A stretch of DNA of 64,000 bases. Origin: Candidatus Arcticimaribacter sp. Its GTDB lineage: Bacteria; Bacteroidota; Bacteroidia; Flavobacteriales; Flavobacteriaceae. Under the pieces are notes generated by a model. The model worked only from the letters and a program-made list of their open reading frames with translations, was not told the DNA's origin and did no database searches. A program made the translations under genes and the position numbers. Of the stretch, positions 38,520 to 50,406 are shown one piece after another; the stretch's first letter is position 1; every line of letters begins with the position of its first letter. The stretch is from contig PAOB01000034.1 of assembly GCA_002708445.1 (NCBI GenBank), positions 1 through 64,000 of the forward strand, in the 5' to 3' direction.

Positions 38520-39029
38520 TTGAATCCAACTTTAAGTCTTCGATCTCTGGAGCCTAGTGATATTGATTTTTTATTTAGAATAGAGAATGATGAGAGTTTG
38601 TGGAAATATTCAAATACCAAAGAACCTTATTCTAAAGCTGTTCTACAAGCTCACATAGAAAATTCAAGAGAAGATATTTTTGAGGTCAAGCAGCAACGTT
38701 TTGTTTTGGTTGATAGTGAAACCAATATTTATGGTTTGATTGATTTGTTTGATTATGATCATCAGAATGCAACCGCAAGTATAGGTATTGTGATTGCAAA
38801 TGAGTGGAGGAGAAAAGGCTTCGGTAAAATAGGATTAAAATTACTTCAAAAATATGCAGTTAATCAATTAAATTTGTGCCAACTTTATGCCCGTGTTGGC
38901 AAAGAAAATGTTCCAAGTAGAGCTTTATTTAAAGCAGCTAGTTTTGAAGAAGAAATTGATGAAAAGAAAAAACTTCAAGAAAGTGATCACACCGATACGA
39001 TCTTACTTCAAAAAAAAATAAATGAATAG
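38520..39029 (+). CDS. GNAT acetyltransferase (RimJ/RimL-like)
   Basis: 169 aa. TTG start 2 bp after dapF's stop. Family features: LSLRSLEPSDIDFLFRIEND at the start, IGIVIANEWRRKGFGKIGLKLL for the acetyl-CoA loop, and LYARVGKENVPSRALFKAASF. Protein N-terminal or small-molecule acetyltransferase; substrate unknown. Overlaps mltG by 8 bp, so dapF, this gene and mltG probably form one operon. Confidence 0.9.
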   Translation: MNPTLSLRSLEPSDIDFLFRIENDESLWKYSNTKEPYSKAVLQAHIENSREDIFEVKQQRFVLVDSETNIYGLIDLFDYDHQNATASIGIVIANEWRRKGFGKIGLKLLQKYAVNQLNLCQLYARVGKENVPSRALFKAASFEEEIDEKKKLQESDHTDTILLQKKINE

Positions 39030-40065
39030 AAAAAGAATAATCACTTTTATTGTAATCCTTGGAATGGGTATTGGTTTATTCTTTACCTATTCTTTCTACC
39101 GGATTTTTTTTAAACCCAACACAGCTTTTTCTAATGAGGAATCCTATGTTTTTATCGAAAATGAATTTCGTTTTCAAGATGTTGTAAATGAATTGGAAAA
39201 TTTACTAATTTCAGTAGATGACTTCAAGATTGCTGCACAAAAAAAAGGTTATAATCTCAGAATCAAAGGAGGTAAGTTTGTTTTGAAAAAAGGATTGAAC
39301 AACCATGAAATAGTAAATGTTTTAAGAGGTGACAGTGCACCCGTTAGAGTCATTTTTAACAACCAAGAGCGGCTAGAAAATTTGGCTGGAAGAGTTGCCC
39401 AACAAATAGCTCCAGACAGCTTATCATTATTGAATGCTTTTCGAGACACTAAATTTCTCAAGTCAAATGGTTTTAATGAAAAGTCTGCACTTTCAATGTA
39501 TCTTCCAAATTCATACGATTTTTTTTGGAACACAAGCCCTGAAGGTTTTAGAGATAGAATGTTGAAAGAGTACAAACGTTTTTGGAATTTGGAGCGAATA
39601 GAAAAGGCCAAAGCGTTAAACCTTAGTCCAATAGAAGTAATTTCTTTGGCAGCGATTGTTCAAAAAGAAACGGCAAAGGTCGATGAGCGAAAAAAAATTG
39701 CTGGAGTTTACCTCAATCGTCTGAAAAAAAGAATGAATCTGGATGCAGATCCTACTGTCGTTTATTCCTTAAGGGAAAAATATCAAAATTTTGACACCAT
39801 AATTAGAAGAGTTTTAAGGAAAGATTTAAAAATAGTTTCTCCCTACAATACATACAAAAATAAAGGTGTTCCACCAGGGCCTATTACTATGCCCGATTTT
39901 TCATCCATAAAAGCTGTTTTGAATCCCGAAACACATAATTATTTGTATTTTGTTGCTAACCCAAAAGAACCGGGTTACCATACCTTTGCCAGAACGTACA
40001 CAGCGCATATTCGCAACAGTAGAATTTACCACAGGTGGATCAATAGTCAAAGATTATTCCGATAG
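39022..40065 (+). CDS. mltG: Endolytic murein transglycosylase MltG
   Basis: 347 aa. One N-terminal membrane helix (6-24), then a periplasmic YceG domain. The catalytic Glu is in LAAIVQKETAK, and the family signatures AGVYLNRLKKRMNLDADPTVVYSL, SPYNTYKNKGVPPGPI and NPETHNYLYFVANP are all present. Cuts nascent glycan strands and is thought to end their polymerisation. The 3' end overlaps the convergent methylase gene by 12 bp. Confidence 0.96.
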   Translation: MNRKRIITFIVILGMGIGLFFTYSFYRIFFKPNTAFSNEESYVFIENEFRFQDVVNELENLLISVDDFKIAAQKKGYNLRIKGGKFVLKKGLNNHEIVNVLRGDSAPVRVIFNNQERLENLAGRVAQQIAPDSLSLLNAFRDTKFLKSNGFNEKSALSMYLPNSYDFFWNTSPEGFRDRMLKEYKRFWNLERIEKAKALNLSPIEVISLAAIVQKETAKVDERKKIAGVYLNRLKKRMNLDADPTVVYSLREKYQNFDTIIRRVLRKDLKIVSPYNTYKNKGVPPGPITMPDFSSIKAVLNPETHNYLYFVANPKEPGYHTFARTYTAHIRNSRIYHRWINSQRLFR

Positions 40066-40797
40066 CGGGTCTTTGCTGATAATAAAAATTGCTGGTCGTT
40101 TATGCAAGGATATTTTTAATTTTTCCCACTCTTTTACCGTATGTGTTTTTATGTATTCTGTTGGAAGTGAGAGGTCACAGGCAATGCAAATTTCGGTATT
40201 CCTGTCTAGGGTTTTGAGTAAATCAGAAAATAATTGATCGTTTCTGTAAGGGGTTTCTATGAAAAGCTGTGATTGATTGTAGTCAAAAGATTTTTTTTCT
40301 AAGCTCTTTATCTCTTTTTTTCTTTTTAACTTATCAATAGGTAAATATCCATTGAAAGCAAAGTTTTGACCATTTAGTCCTGAGCTCATTAGCGCCAATA
40401 GAATAGAGGTAGGACCCACCAAAGGTTGGACAGTAACGTTTTTGCGATGAGCCATTTTTACAATTTCTGCCCCTGGGTCTGCAATTCCTGGGCATCCTGC
40501 GTCAGAAATCACCCCCATTGAAATACCTTCTATTGTGGGTTCAAGGTAGGTTAGGATTTCTTCGATTGGGGTAAATTTGTTTAAGGGGTAGAGATGAAGA
40601 CCTCCTTGATCTTTTTTCGGACAAATTCTTTTAATAAAACGTCTAGCATCCTTTTCATTTTCAACAATAAAGTGATCGATGTTTTCAATTACCTTTCTTA
40701 CTGTTAAGGGGAGTACCTCCATAGGAGCATTATCGCCTAATGGAGATGGTATTAGGTACAAAATTCCTCGATCAGAGGGTTCATCTATTGTTTCCAT
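40054..40797 (-). CDS. Tetrapyrrole-methylase-family SAM methyltransferase (RsmI-like)
   Basis: 247 aa. Fold signature YLIPSPLGDN at the N-terminus and ISDAGCPGIADPGAEIVKMAH in the centre, VGPTSILLALMSSGLNGQNFAFNGYLP, as in RsmI, which 2'-O-methylates C1402 of 16S rRNA. Bacteroidota often carry both RsmI and this somewhat divergent paralogue, so exact target is uncertain. Overlaps the phosphatase gene start by 13 bp. Confidence 0.8.
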   Translation of the reverse strand: METIDEPSDRGILYLIPSPLGDNAPMEVLPLTVRKVIENIDHFIVENEKDARRFIKRICPKKDQGGLHLYPLNKFTPIEEILTYLEPTIEGISMGVISDAGCPGIADPGAEIVKMAHRKNVTVQPLVGPTSILLALMSSGLNGQNFAFNGYLPIDKLKRKKEIKSLEKKSFDYNQSQLFIETPYRNDQLFSDLLKTLDRNTEICIACDLSLPTEYIKTHTVKEWEKLKISLHKRPAIFIISKDPLSE

Positions 40798-41228
40798 AAA
40801 TCTAAAATATCTTTTGAGGCTTTTTCGATTTTATTAAAAACAATTTCAAAACCCTCATCACCTCCGTAATAAGGATCTTCAACCTCTTCATTTTTCAATA
40901 ACAATTTCACCTTATTTCTCTCTACTTCTAATTGTGATAACTTTAAAACATCTCTTAGGTTTTGTCGATCCATTACAAAAATGTGGTCAAATGCATCAAA
41001 ATCTGATTTGGTAAATTGTCTTGCTCTTTGATTACTGATGTCGATACCGTGTTTCATAGCGGTTTTGATACTTCTTGGATCAGGCGAACTTCCAATATGG
41101 TAACTAGCTGTACCTGCAGAATCAACAGTAATAGAAAATTCTTTTGAGAGTTGTTCAAAAATTCCATGAGCTAAAGGAGACCTGCAAATATTCCCTAGGC
41201 AAACCATAAGAACATTTCCTTTCGCCAT
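40785..41228 (-). CDS. Low-molecular-weight protein-tyrosine phosphatase
   Basis: 147 aa from ATG 41226-41228. P-loop CLGNICRSPLAHG with catalytic Cys and Arg near the N-terminus; general-acid Asp in VEDPYYGGDEGF. A complete LMW-PTP, often involved in polysaccharide or signalling dephosphorylation. It lies 7 bp after dnaA and overlaps the downstream methylase. Confidence 0.95.
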   Translation of the reverse strand: MAKGNVLMVCLGNICRSPLAHGIFEQLSKEFSITVDSAGTASYHIGSSPDPRSIKTAMKHGIDISNQRARQFTKSDFDAFDHIFVMDRQNLRDVLKLSQLEVERNKVKLLLKNEEVEDPYYGGDEGFEIVFNKIEKASKDILDLWKQ

Positions 41229-41238
41229 CAACCAGAAC

Positions 41239-42666
41239 TTACAAGGTTAGTTTTTGATTGAGGTCTTCTACGTACTTCCTGAATTGTTTATCAGTAAAGG
41301 TAAGGTTGTCTACTGTTTTACAAGCGTGCAAAACAGTTGCGTGATCTCTTTTACCGATTTGACTCCCTATGCTTGCTAAAGAAGCTTTGGTGTATTTTTT
41401 TGCAAAATACATTGCCAGTTGTCTGGCTTGAACAATGTGTCGTTTTCTTGTTTTTGATTGAAGGGTTTCAACATCCATTTGGAAGTATTCTGAAACTACT
41501 TTTTGTATGTAATCAATAGAAACTTCACGTTTGGTGTGTTTTACAAACTTTTCGACAATCTCTTTTGCTAATTCAATTGTGATTTCCACTTTGTTGAAAG
41601 ACGATTGTGCAATGAGTGAAATGATAGCACCTTCAAGTTCTCTAATATTTGATTTGATGTTTTTTGCAACATACTCAATAATTGGTTCCTCAATTACTAC
41701 GCCATCACGGTAGAGTTTGTTCTTAAGTATGGATATGCGAGTTTCAAAATCAGGGGGTTGTAGTTCGGCAGAAAGTCCCCATTTAAACCTCGAAAGTAAG
41801 CGCTGCTCAATATCCTGCATATCAACGGGTGCTTTGTCTGAGGTAAGAATTACTTGCTTGCCGTTTTGATGTAAGTGATTGAAAATGTGAAAAAAAACAT
41901 CTTGTGTTCCTGTTTTTCCTGAAAGGAACTGTACATCGTCAATAATTAATACGTCGATAATTTGATAAAAATGAATAAAATCATTTCGATTATTCTTTTT
42001 TACCGATTCAATGTATTGCTGAGTAAACTTTTCAGCTGAAATGTAAAGTACTGTTTTGTTAGCGTATTTTTCTTTTATCTGAACACCTATGGCATGAGCT
42101 AAGTGTGTTTTACCCAAGCCTACGTTTCCAAATATTAGAAGGGGATTGAACGAAGTCCCTCCCGGTTTGTTTGCGACTGCAAATCCAGCAGATCGGGCTA
42201 AGCGATTCGAATCTCCCTCAAGAAAATTGTTGAAATTGTAGTTTGGATTTAGTTGAGATTCGATTTGTAAATTTCGAATACCAGGAATAACGAAGGGATT
42301 TTTCAGTTCTGTACTCAATGTGCTCAACGGTGCTTCTACATTTTGAGCGAGGACATGAGATTGTTGAGAACTAGGAATACTTTCTGTGAAGGGTTGTTTG
42401 CTGCCTGTGGTGTTTTCCATTTTGATTACATAAACCAAACGAGCATCTTCTCCAAGTTCTTGAGTTAAGGCTATTTTGAGTAGTTTAACATAATGCTCTT
42501 CAAGCCACTCGTAAAAAAATTTACTAGGAACTTGAATACTCAATGCTTTTTCGCTGAGCTTTAGAGGTACTATGGGTTCAAACCAAGTTTTGTAAGCTTG
42601 TGGTTGAATGTTGTCCTTTATGAAGGACAAACAATTATTCCATGAAGAAAGTGCAGTCTTTTGCAT
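41239..42666 (-). CDS. dnaA: Chromosomal replication initiator DnaA
   Basis: 475 aa from ATG 42664-42666. Domain I (WNNCLSFIKDNIQPQAYKTWFEPI), AAA+ domain with Walker A FGNVGLGKTHLAHAIG and Walker B VLIIDDVQFL, and domain IV DNA-binding helices RQLAMYFAKKYTKASLASIGSQIGKRDHATVLHACK. Initiates replication at DnaA boxes. No cluster of DnaA boxes was seen in the adjacent 168-bp gap, so oriC is probably elsewhere. Confidence 0.98.
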   Translation of the reverse strand: MQKTALSSWNNCLSFIKDNIQPQAYKTWFEPIVPLKLSEKALSIQVPSKFFYEWLEEHYVKLLKIALTQELGEDARLVYVIKMENTTGSKQPFTESIPSSQQSHVLAQNVEAPLSTLSTELKNPFVIPGIRNLQIESQLNPNYNFNNFLEGDSNRLARSAGFAVANKPGGTSFNPLLIFGNVGLGKTHLAHAIGVQIKEKYANKTVLYISAEKFTQQYIESVKKNNRNDFIHFYQIIDVLIIDDVQFLSGKTGTQDVFFHIFNHLHQNGKQVILTSDKAPVDMQDIEQRLLSRFKWGLSAELQPPDFETRISILKNKLYRDGVVIEEPIIEYVAKNIKSNIRELEGAIISLIAQSSFNKVEITIELAKEIVEKFVKHTKREVSIDYIQKVVSEYFQMDVETLQSKTRKRHIVQARQLAMYFAKKYTKASLASIGSQIGKRDHATVLHACKTVDNLTFTDKQFRKYVEDLNQKLTL

Positions 42667-42834
42667 CAATATTGGTACTCAAAAAAAAAGGTTTAATGTT
42701 GTAATTTCTAACTAGACAACTACATTACAAATATTAATCCTTTTTTTTAAAAAAAAAAGTAGTTTTGCTATTGATTTTTAATTTCTTTTTTCGCAACTTA
42801 TAGAATGAAAATAGAGCGCATTAAAATTTGACTA

Positions 42835-43242
42835 GTGAATAAATTTGTTTCAAAACCAATCCTTGTACGGTACGGGGAAACCGATCAGATGGGGATCGTT
42901 CATCACAGCAACTACTTACGATATTTCGAAGTCGCTAGACTTGAGTGGCTTAGCCAACTTGGGGTGTCATACAAGCTGATGGAGCAAGAAGGAATTATTA
43001 TGCCTGTTATTGAGGTAAACTTATCCTACAAGACACCAGCACTTTTTGAAGACAAACTTATTGTGGAAGTTAATTTGGAGGAAGTTCCAAAAGTAAAGAT
43101 GAAATTTTCTTATTTGATAAAAAACCAAAACAATCAGATTGTGTGTTTAGGAGAAACAACTTTGGCATTTTTAAATTCAAAAACCAGAAAACCCATGCGC
43201 TGTCCAGAAAAGGTTAAAATTCTTTTTTTCGGGAAGGAGTAG
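42835..43242 (+). CDS. YbgC-family acyl-CoA thioesterase
   Basis: 135 aa, GTG start. Hotdog-fold 4HBT signature: RYGETDQMGIVHHSNYLRYFEVARLEWL with the catalytic Asp in TDQMG. Hydrolyses acyl-CoA or acyl-ACP thioesters, cytosolic. A near -7 box (TAAAATTTG) ends 4 bp before the GTG, so the message may be leaderless. 3' end overlaps ribD by 29 bp, convergent. Confidence 0.92.
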   Translation: MNKFVSKPILVRYGETDQMGIVHHSNYLRYFEVARLEWLSQLGVSYKLMEQEGIIMPVIEVNLSYKTPALFEDKLIVEVNLEEVPKVKMKFSYLIKNQNNQIVCLGETTLAFLNSKTRKPMRCPEKVKILFFGKE

Positions 43243-44275
43243 AAATTTGTAATTCATCTTTTTCAAGATGAATTCTATTTTCAATAACATTATTTAAAAG
43301 AGGACTTTTAACCCCATCATTAATTTTTTTTGTGGAAATGAAAGTTCGGGCTTCATCCCAAAGATTTTGATCAATAAATTTTTGAATGGTTTTTGTCCCT
43401 CCCTCAACAATTAAAGATTGAATGTTCCTCTCAAACAATACAGACATTATTTTTTGCAATACATTTTTGGGATCAGAAACTACAATTTCTTTATTTGAAA
43501 CCTTTTTTTTAGATGAAAATATCAGAGTAGGGTTTTCATCATTGAGCAGAATTGAATTTTTTGGTGTTCTGTCATTTAAGTCAATTACAATCCTTAGTGG
43601 TGAGCTTCCTTTTACTTTTCTATTGGTTAGTTTGGGATCGTCATCAATTACAGTCTGCACTCCAACAAGGATACTTTGTTCCTGAGACCTCCACAAATGA
43701 GAATGTAATTTTGAAGTTTCATTGGAGAGCCAAAAGGGTTCTTTGGGCATTCGATTTATTTTAAGTGGAGCTATGAAACCATCTGAACTTTCTGCCCATT
43801 TGAGTATTATGTACGGTCTTTTTTTGAGATGATAGGTAAAAAAACGTTTGTTCAACTCCTTTGCTTCTTTCTCAAGTACTCCAAAAATCACCTCACATCC
43901 ATTAGCTTTTAATCTTTCAATTCCTTTACCATTGACCTTCTCAAAAGGATCAGAACATCCGACAACAACTTTTGGGATCTTTGATGAGATAATCAAATCA
44001 CTACAAGGAGGAGTTGCTCCATAGTGATTGCAGGGCTCCAAATTTACATACAAAGTGCATTGATTGAGTATGGATTTGTCTTTAAGATTTTGGATCGCAT
44101 GAACCTCAGCATGGGCTTCCCCTTTTTTTTGGTGCCAACCTTCACTTACTATTTTTTCTTTGTGTACAAGAACACAACCCACAAGAGGGTTGGGATAGGT
44201 TTGTCCAAGACCTAATGAAGCAAGATCCAAACAGCGTTGCATAAATTTTATGTGAATCGGATCTTTTTTATTCAT
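43214..44275 (-). CDS. ribD: Bifunctional riboflavin biosynthesis deaminase/reductase
   Basis: 353 aa. Deaminase domain with zinc ligands HAEVHAI and PCNHYGATPPCSDLI, then reductase domain with WAESSDGFIAP, ILVGVQTVIDDDPKLTNR and SLIVEGG. Performs two successive steps of riboflavin synthesis from GTP. Complete; end overlaps ybgC. Confidence 0.96.
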   Translation of the reverse strand: MNKKDPIHIKFMQRCLDLASLGLGQTYPNPLVGCVLVHKEKIVSEGWHQKKGEAHAEVHAIQNLKDKSILNQCTLYVNLEPCNHYGATPPCSDLIISSKIPKVVVGCSDPFEKVNGKGIERLKANGCEVIFGVLEKEAKELNKRFFTYHLKKRPYIILKWAESSDGFIAPLKINRMPKEPFWLSNETSKLHSHLWRSQEQSILVGVQTVIDDDPKLTNRKVKGSSPLRIVIDLNDRTPKNSILLNDENPTLIFSSKKKVSNKEIVVSDPKNVLQKIMSVLFERNIQSLIVEGGTKTIQKFIDQNLWDEARTFISTKKINDGVKSPLLNNVIENRIHLEKDELQISTPSRKKEF

Positions 44276-44330
44276 GTCAAGAAATGAAATAGTATTATTT
44301 TTAGAAAGTGTAAAAATACTAAAGTATTAA

Positions 44331-44815
44331 ATGAAGGATACAATAATAAGAGAAGTTTTAGAAAAAGACAATTCATCACTGGCCAAGGTAATTCGGCTAG
44401 TTCTTCTCGAAATTGGTGTTCCCAAAGTAGGAACAGCTTATGCGGATCCTGAACTTGACTTTATGTATCAAGCTTATTTGAAAGAAAAGTCCGCTTATTT
44501 TGTGTTAGAAGAAAATGGATGCGTTACTGGAGGGGCAGGAATATCGCCCTTACAAGGTGGAAAGAGAAGTGTATGTGAATTACAGAAGATGTATTTTTTA
44601 CCTGAAGCTAGAGGAAAGGCTCTCGGTGAAAAAATGATAGATCATTGTTTGAATTACGCTAAAGAACAAGATTTTGACATGTGTTACATTGAAACACTGC
44701 CTTACATGAAAGCTGCTCAAAAGCTTTACTTAAAAAAAGGATTTGAATACATTGATCATCCTATGGGTTCAACAGGGCACACTTCTTGTAATGTTTGGTT
44801 AATTAAAAAGCTTAA

Positions 44816-44819
<4 letters not shown>
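44331..44819 (+). CDS. GNAT acetyltransferase
   Basis: 162 aa. Typical GNAT core: YFVLEENGCVTGGAGISPL, LQKMYFLPEARGKALGEKMIDHCL (acetyl-CoA loop) and YIETLPYMKAAQKLYLKKGFEYIDHPMG. Small-molecule or protein acetyltransferase of unknown substrate. Stop TGA overlaps the prmC start (ATGA), indicating translational coupling. Confidence 0.9.
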
Positions 44820-47670
<2,851 letters not shown>

Positions 47671-47757
47671 CAATTAAGTTTCTTTTTAACAAAAACACTT
47701 TTTTATTATGATGGTTCTCGAGTTTTGGTATTTTTGTAATTCAAAATATTATAGGGT

Positions 47758-48267
47758 TTGATTCAAAATTTTTGGCGTAAACGAGTTTTTGAAAAAGAGT
47801 TGAACAGGAGGTTATCCTCACGTAAACTTAAGGAATTATTTAAGGTTCAAAAAATTGCCATTCTCATTGATGCAAGTATTGGAATTGAAAGTGAATTTTT
47901 TCTTAGACTTTCAAATGATTTTAATATTCCAGAGTTTCAACTGAGTTTATTTTTATTTGGTAATAACTCTCAATTAGATAATCAATACAACCAAATCCTC
48001 AACACAAAAGAAGTAAACTATTGGAGTGGCTTTAAAGGAGAACTATTGGACTTTTGCAAAGGGGATTATGATTTGATAATCAATTATTACAATACAACAA
48101 ACCTTCTTTTTTCGCTTGTAAGCATCCGAACAGATCATAGGTTAAGTGTCGGTTTTAGGGGGGCAGACCCCAGGGTTAATGATGTCGTTTTTGATATTGA
48201 TCCTACTGATAAGATTACCTTTAAAAAGGAGTTGATAAAGTACATGACGATTTTAAATAAAATTTAG
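47758..48267 (+). CDS. DUF6913-like conserved flavobacterial protein
   Basis: 169 aa; TTG start at 47758. No catalytic motif. Shape: a basic helix (WRKRVFEKELNRRLSSRKL), an IAILIDASIG strand-loop, YDLIINYYNT, then SVGFRGADPRVNDVVFDID near the end. The pattern matches DUF6913, regularly found directly before dapA in Flavobacteriaceae, as here: no bases separate its stop from the dapA start. Function unknown. Confidence 0.75.
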   Translation: MIQNFWRKRVFEKELNRRLSSRKLKELFKVQKIAILIDASIGIESEFFLRLSNDFNIPEFQLSLFLFGNNSQLDNQYNQILNTKEVNYWSGFKGELLDFCKGDYDLIINYYNTTNLLFSLVSIRTDHRLSVGFRGADPRVNDVVFDIDPTDKITFKKELIKYMTILNKI

Positions 48268-49155
48268 GTGAAATTTTTAAAAGGTTCCGGAGTTGCCATG
48301 ATTACGCCCTTTAGGGAAGATGGCGAAGTTGATTTAGAAGCCGTGGTTAATGTTTTTGAGTACATTATCAGAGGAGGAATAGATTATGTAGTCGTAATGG
48401 GAACAACTGCAGAAACGGCTACCTTAAGTGATCAAGAACGCAAACAAGTTGTGGAGACAATAATAAAAACCAATAACAACAGAGTTCCATTGGTTTTGGG
48501 AATTGGAGGGAACAATACTACTGCTGTTGTTTCTTCAGTAAAAAATACAGACTTAACAGCATTTGAGGCTGTTTTGTCCGTTTGTCCATACTACTCACGC
48601 CCAAGTCAAGAAGGGATTTATCAGCATTTTAAGCACATAGCAGAAGCCTCACCCAAACCAATAATTTTGTACAACGTTCCTCCTCGGACAGGGGTTTCTA
48701 TCAGTAACGAAACCACTATTCGTTTGGCAAAGAATTTTTCAAACATCGTTGGGATTAAAGATGCTACTGGTAATTTAGAGTCTGTAATTTCTCTCATAAA
48801 CACTGCCCCACAGGGACTTCATATAATTTCTGGAGATGATGCATTAGCCTTACCCGTAGTTTTATCAGGAGGTTCTGGAGTGATTTCAGTTATTGGAGGT
48901 GCTCTTCCAAATCAAGTTTCTCAAATGATTCGGTTGGCATTGGAAGGAAAAGTTGATGCCGCCACAGTCTACCAAAATCAAATGAAAAGTTTGATTGAGT
49001 TGATTTTTGAAGAGGGAAATCCCTCTGGGGTTAAAAAATTATCCGAACATCTTGGGCTTTGCTCATGTTCCGTAAGACTTCCCTTGATCGAAGCTTCTTC
49101 TAAATTGAGTCATTCAATTTTGGAGGCCCACAAAACATTGGCTCAGTCCATGTAG
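48268..49155 (+). CDS. dapA: 4-hydroxy-tetrahydrodipicolinate synthase
   Basis: 295 aa, GTG start directly after the previous stop. TIM barrel with Schiff-base Lys in VGIKDATG and Tyr in ILYNVPPRTG, GTTAET substrate loop. Condenses pyruvate with aspartate semialdehyde in the DAP/lysine pathway. Full length. Confidence 0.97.
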   Translation: MKFLKGSGVAMITPFREDGEVDLEAVVNVFEYIIRGGIDYVVVMGTTAETATLSDQERKQVVETIIKTNNNRVPLVLGIGGNNTTAVVSSVKNTDLTAFEAVLSVCPYYSRPSQEGIYQHFKHIAEASPKPIILYNVPPRTGVSISNETTIRLAKNFSNIVGIKDATGNLESVISLINTAPQGLHIISGDDALALPVVLSGGSGVISVIGGALPNQVSQMIRLALEGKVDAATVYQNQMKSLIELIFEEGNPSGVKKLSEHLGLCSCSVRLPLIEASSKLSHSILEAHKTLAQSM

Positions 49156-49237
49156 TTAAAGTTTTGATAAAAACACGGACTCTTTTTTTTTAGAGGTTAC
49201 ATTTGAATTTCACTAGCTCACATTGATTAAATTTTAG

Positions 49238-49245
49238 TATTTTTG
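49238..49245 (+). promoter_or_regulatory. -7 box TATTTTTG of bamD
   Basis: TAnnTTTG match ending 4 bp before the bamD ATG at 49250; again very close to the start codon. Confidence 0.5.
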
Positions 49246-49249
49246 CATC

Positions 49250-50074
49250 ATGTTTTTAAAAACCATCAAATCGGCCTTAGTTTTTGTGTTATTGATTTCA
49301 TTTACGAGTTGTAGTGAATACCAAAAATTATTGAACAATACCGATGTGAACACCAAGTACAAAGCTGCTGAAAAATACTACGATTCAGGAGATTATCGAA
49401 AAGCAAATCGTCTTTTCGAACAAATAACGCCCTCATTTAGAGGGAAACCTCAAGCTCAGAGAATTGTTTTCTTTTATGCAAACACTTATTTCCAGCTAAA
49501 GGACTACAATCTTGCTGCATATCAATTTGAAAGCTTTGTAAAGTCTTACCCCAAAAGCGACCGAATCCAAGAAGCAACTTTTTTAGCAGCCAAGTCGTAC
49601 TACATGCTCTCACCGAAGTATAGTTTGGATCAGCAAGACACTAATAAGGCCATAGACAAACTTCAGATATTTCTTGACAATTATCCCACAAGTGAGTTTA
49701 GTGAGGAGGCAAACACCTTGATAGCTGAGTTACAAGTGAAACTAGAGAAAAAGTTTTTTGAAATCTCAAAACAATATTACACAATTCGAGATTACAAAGC
49801 AGCAATGAACTCCTTTGATAATTTACTTAACGATTACCCCGGAACTCAATTCAAAGAAGACGCATTGTATCATAAATTCCTTTCCAATTACGAATTAGCA
49901 GTAAATAGTATCTTTACTAAAAAGAAAGAACGCCTTGATGGTGCGCAAGAAATTGGGAATACTCTCTTGCGATATTTTCCAGAGACCTTATTCATGGAAG
50001 AATTAGACGAAAAATTTAAAAAAATAGAAAAAGAGTTGAATCAAGTTGATCAATCCACAATCACCACTAAATAA
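49250..50074 (+). CDS. bamD: Outer-membrane assembly lipoprotein BamD
   Basis: 274 aa. Lipobox LISFTSC with Cys21. Consecutive TPR-like helical repeats: YKAAEKYYDSGDYRKANRLFEQI, YFQLKDYNLAAYQFESFVKSYPKSDRIQEA, YPTSEFSEEANTLI. This is the conserved BamD pattern; with BamA it inserts barrel proteins into the outer membrane. First gene of a tight block bamD-rpoZ-coaBC-porD. Confidence 0.95.
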   Translation: MFLKTIKSALVFVLLISFTSCSEYQKLLNNTDVNTKYKAAEKYYDSGDYRKANRLFEQITPSFRGKPQAQRIVFFYANTYFQLKDYNLAAYQFESFVKSYPKSDRIQEATFLAAKSYYMLSPKYSLDQQDTNKAIDKLQIFLDNYPTSEFSEEANTLIAELQVKLEKKFFEISKQYYTIRDYKAAMNSFDNLLNDYPGTQFKEDALYHKFLSNYELAVNSIFTKKKERLDGAQEIGNTLLRYFPETLFMEELDEKFKKIEKELNQVDQSTITTK

Positions 50075-50080
50075 GTTAAG

Positions 50081-50401
50081 ATGACAAAGTACAGAAAATC
50101 ACATGCGCCAATTTCTACTACAACTTATGATAAGAATGAAGTTGAAGCGGAAACAAAAAACATCTATGAGGCTTTATCGATAATCGCTAAACGTTCAATG
50201 CAAATCAATTTAGACATCAAAAAAGAATTGCACGAAAAACTTGAGGAATTTGCAACTCATAATGATAGTCTAGAAGAGATTTTTGAAAACAAGGAACAAA
50301 TCGAAGTTTCAAAGTTTTATGAAAGCCTACCCAAACCACATGCACTAGCAGTGGAAGAGTGGCTTCAAAACCGTGTTTACCACCGCAATACAGAAGAATA
50401 A
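50081..50401 (+). CDS. RNA polymerase omega-like subunit
   Basis: 106 aa. Central YEALSIIAKRSMQINLDIKKELHEKLEEF is the Rpb6/omega-like helix pair of Bacteroidota; the rest is poorly conserved. It helps assemble beta-prime. Position between bamD and coaBC is typical of the family. 6 bp from either neighbour. Confidence 0.85.
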   Translation: MTKYRKSHAPISTTTYDKNEVEAETKNIYEALSIIAKRSMQINLDIKKELHEKLEEFATHNDSLEEIFENKEQIEVSKFYESLPKPHALAVEEWLQNRVYHRNTEE

Positions 50402-50406
50402 AGCTT

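Noticed and set aside
38381-38620. Minus-strand ORFs in dapF and the GNAT gene
   Set aside because: Antisense to strong genes with clear catalytic motifs.
42667-42834. oriC next to dnaA
   Set aside because: The gap has no cluster of DnaA boxes and no repeated AT-rich unwinding motif beyond general AT-richness.
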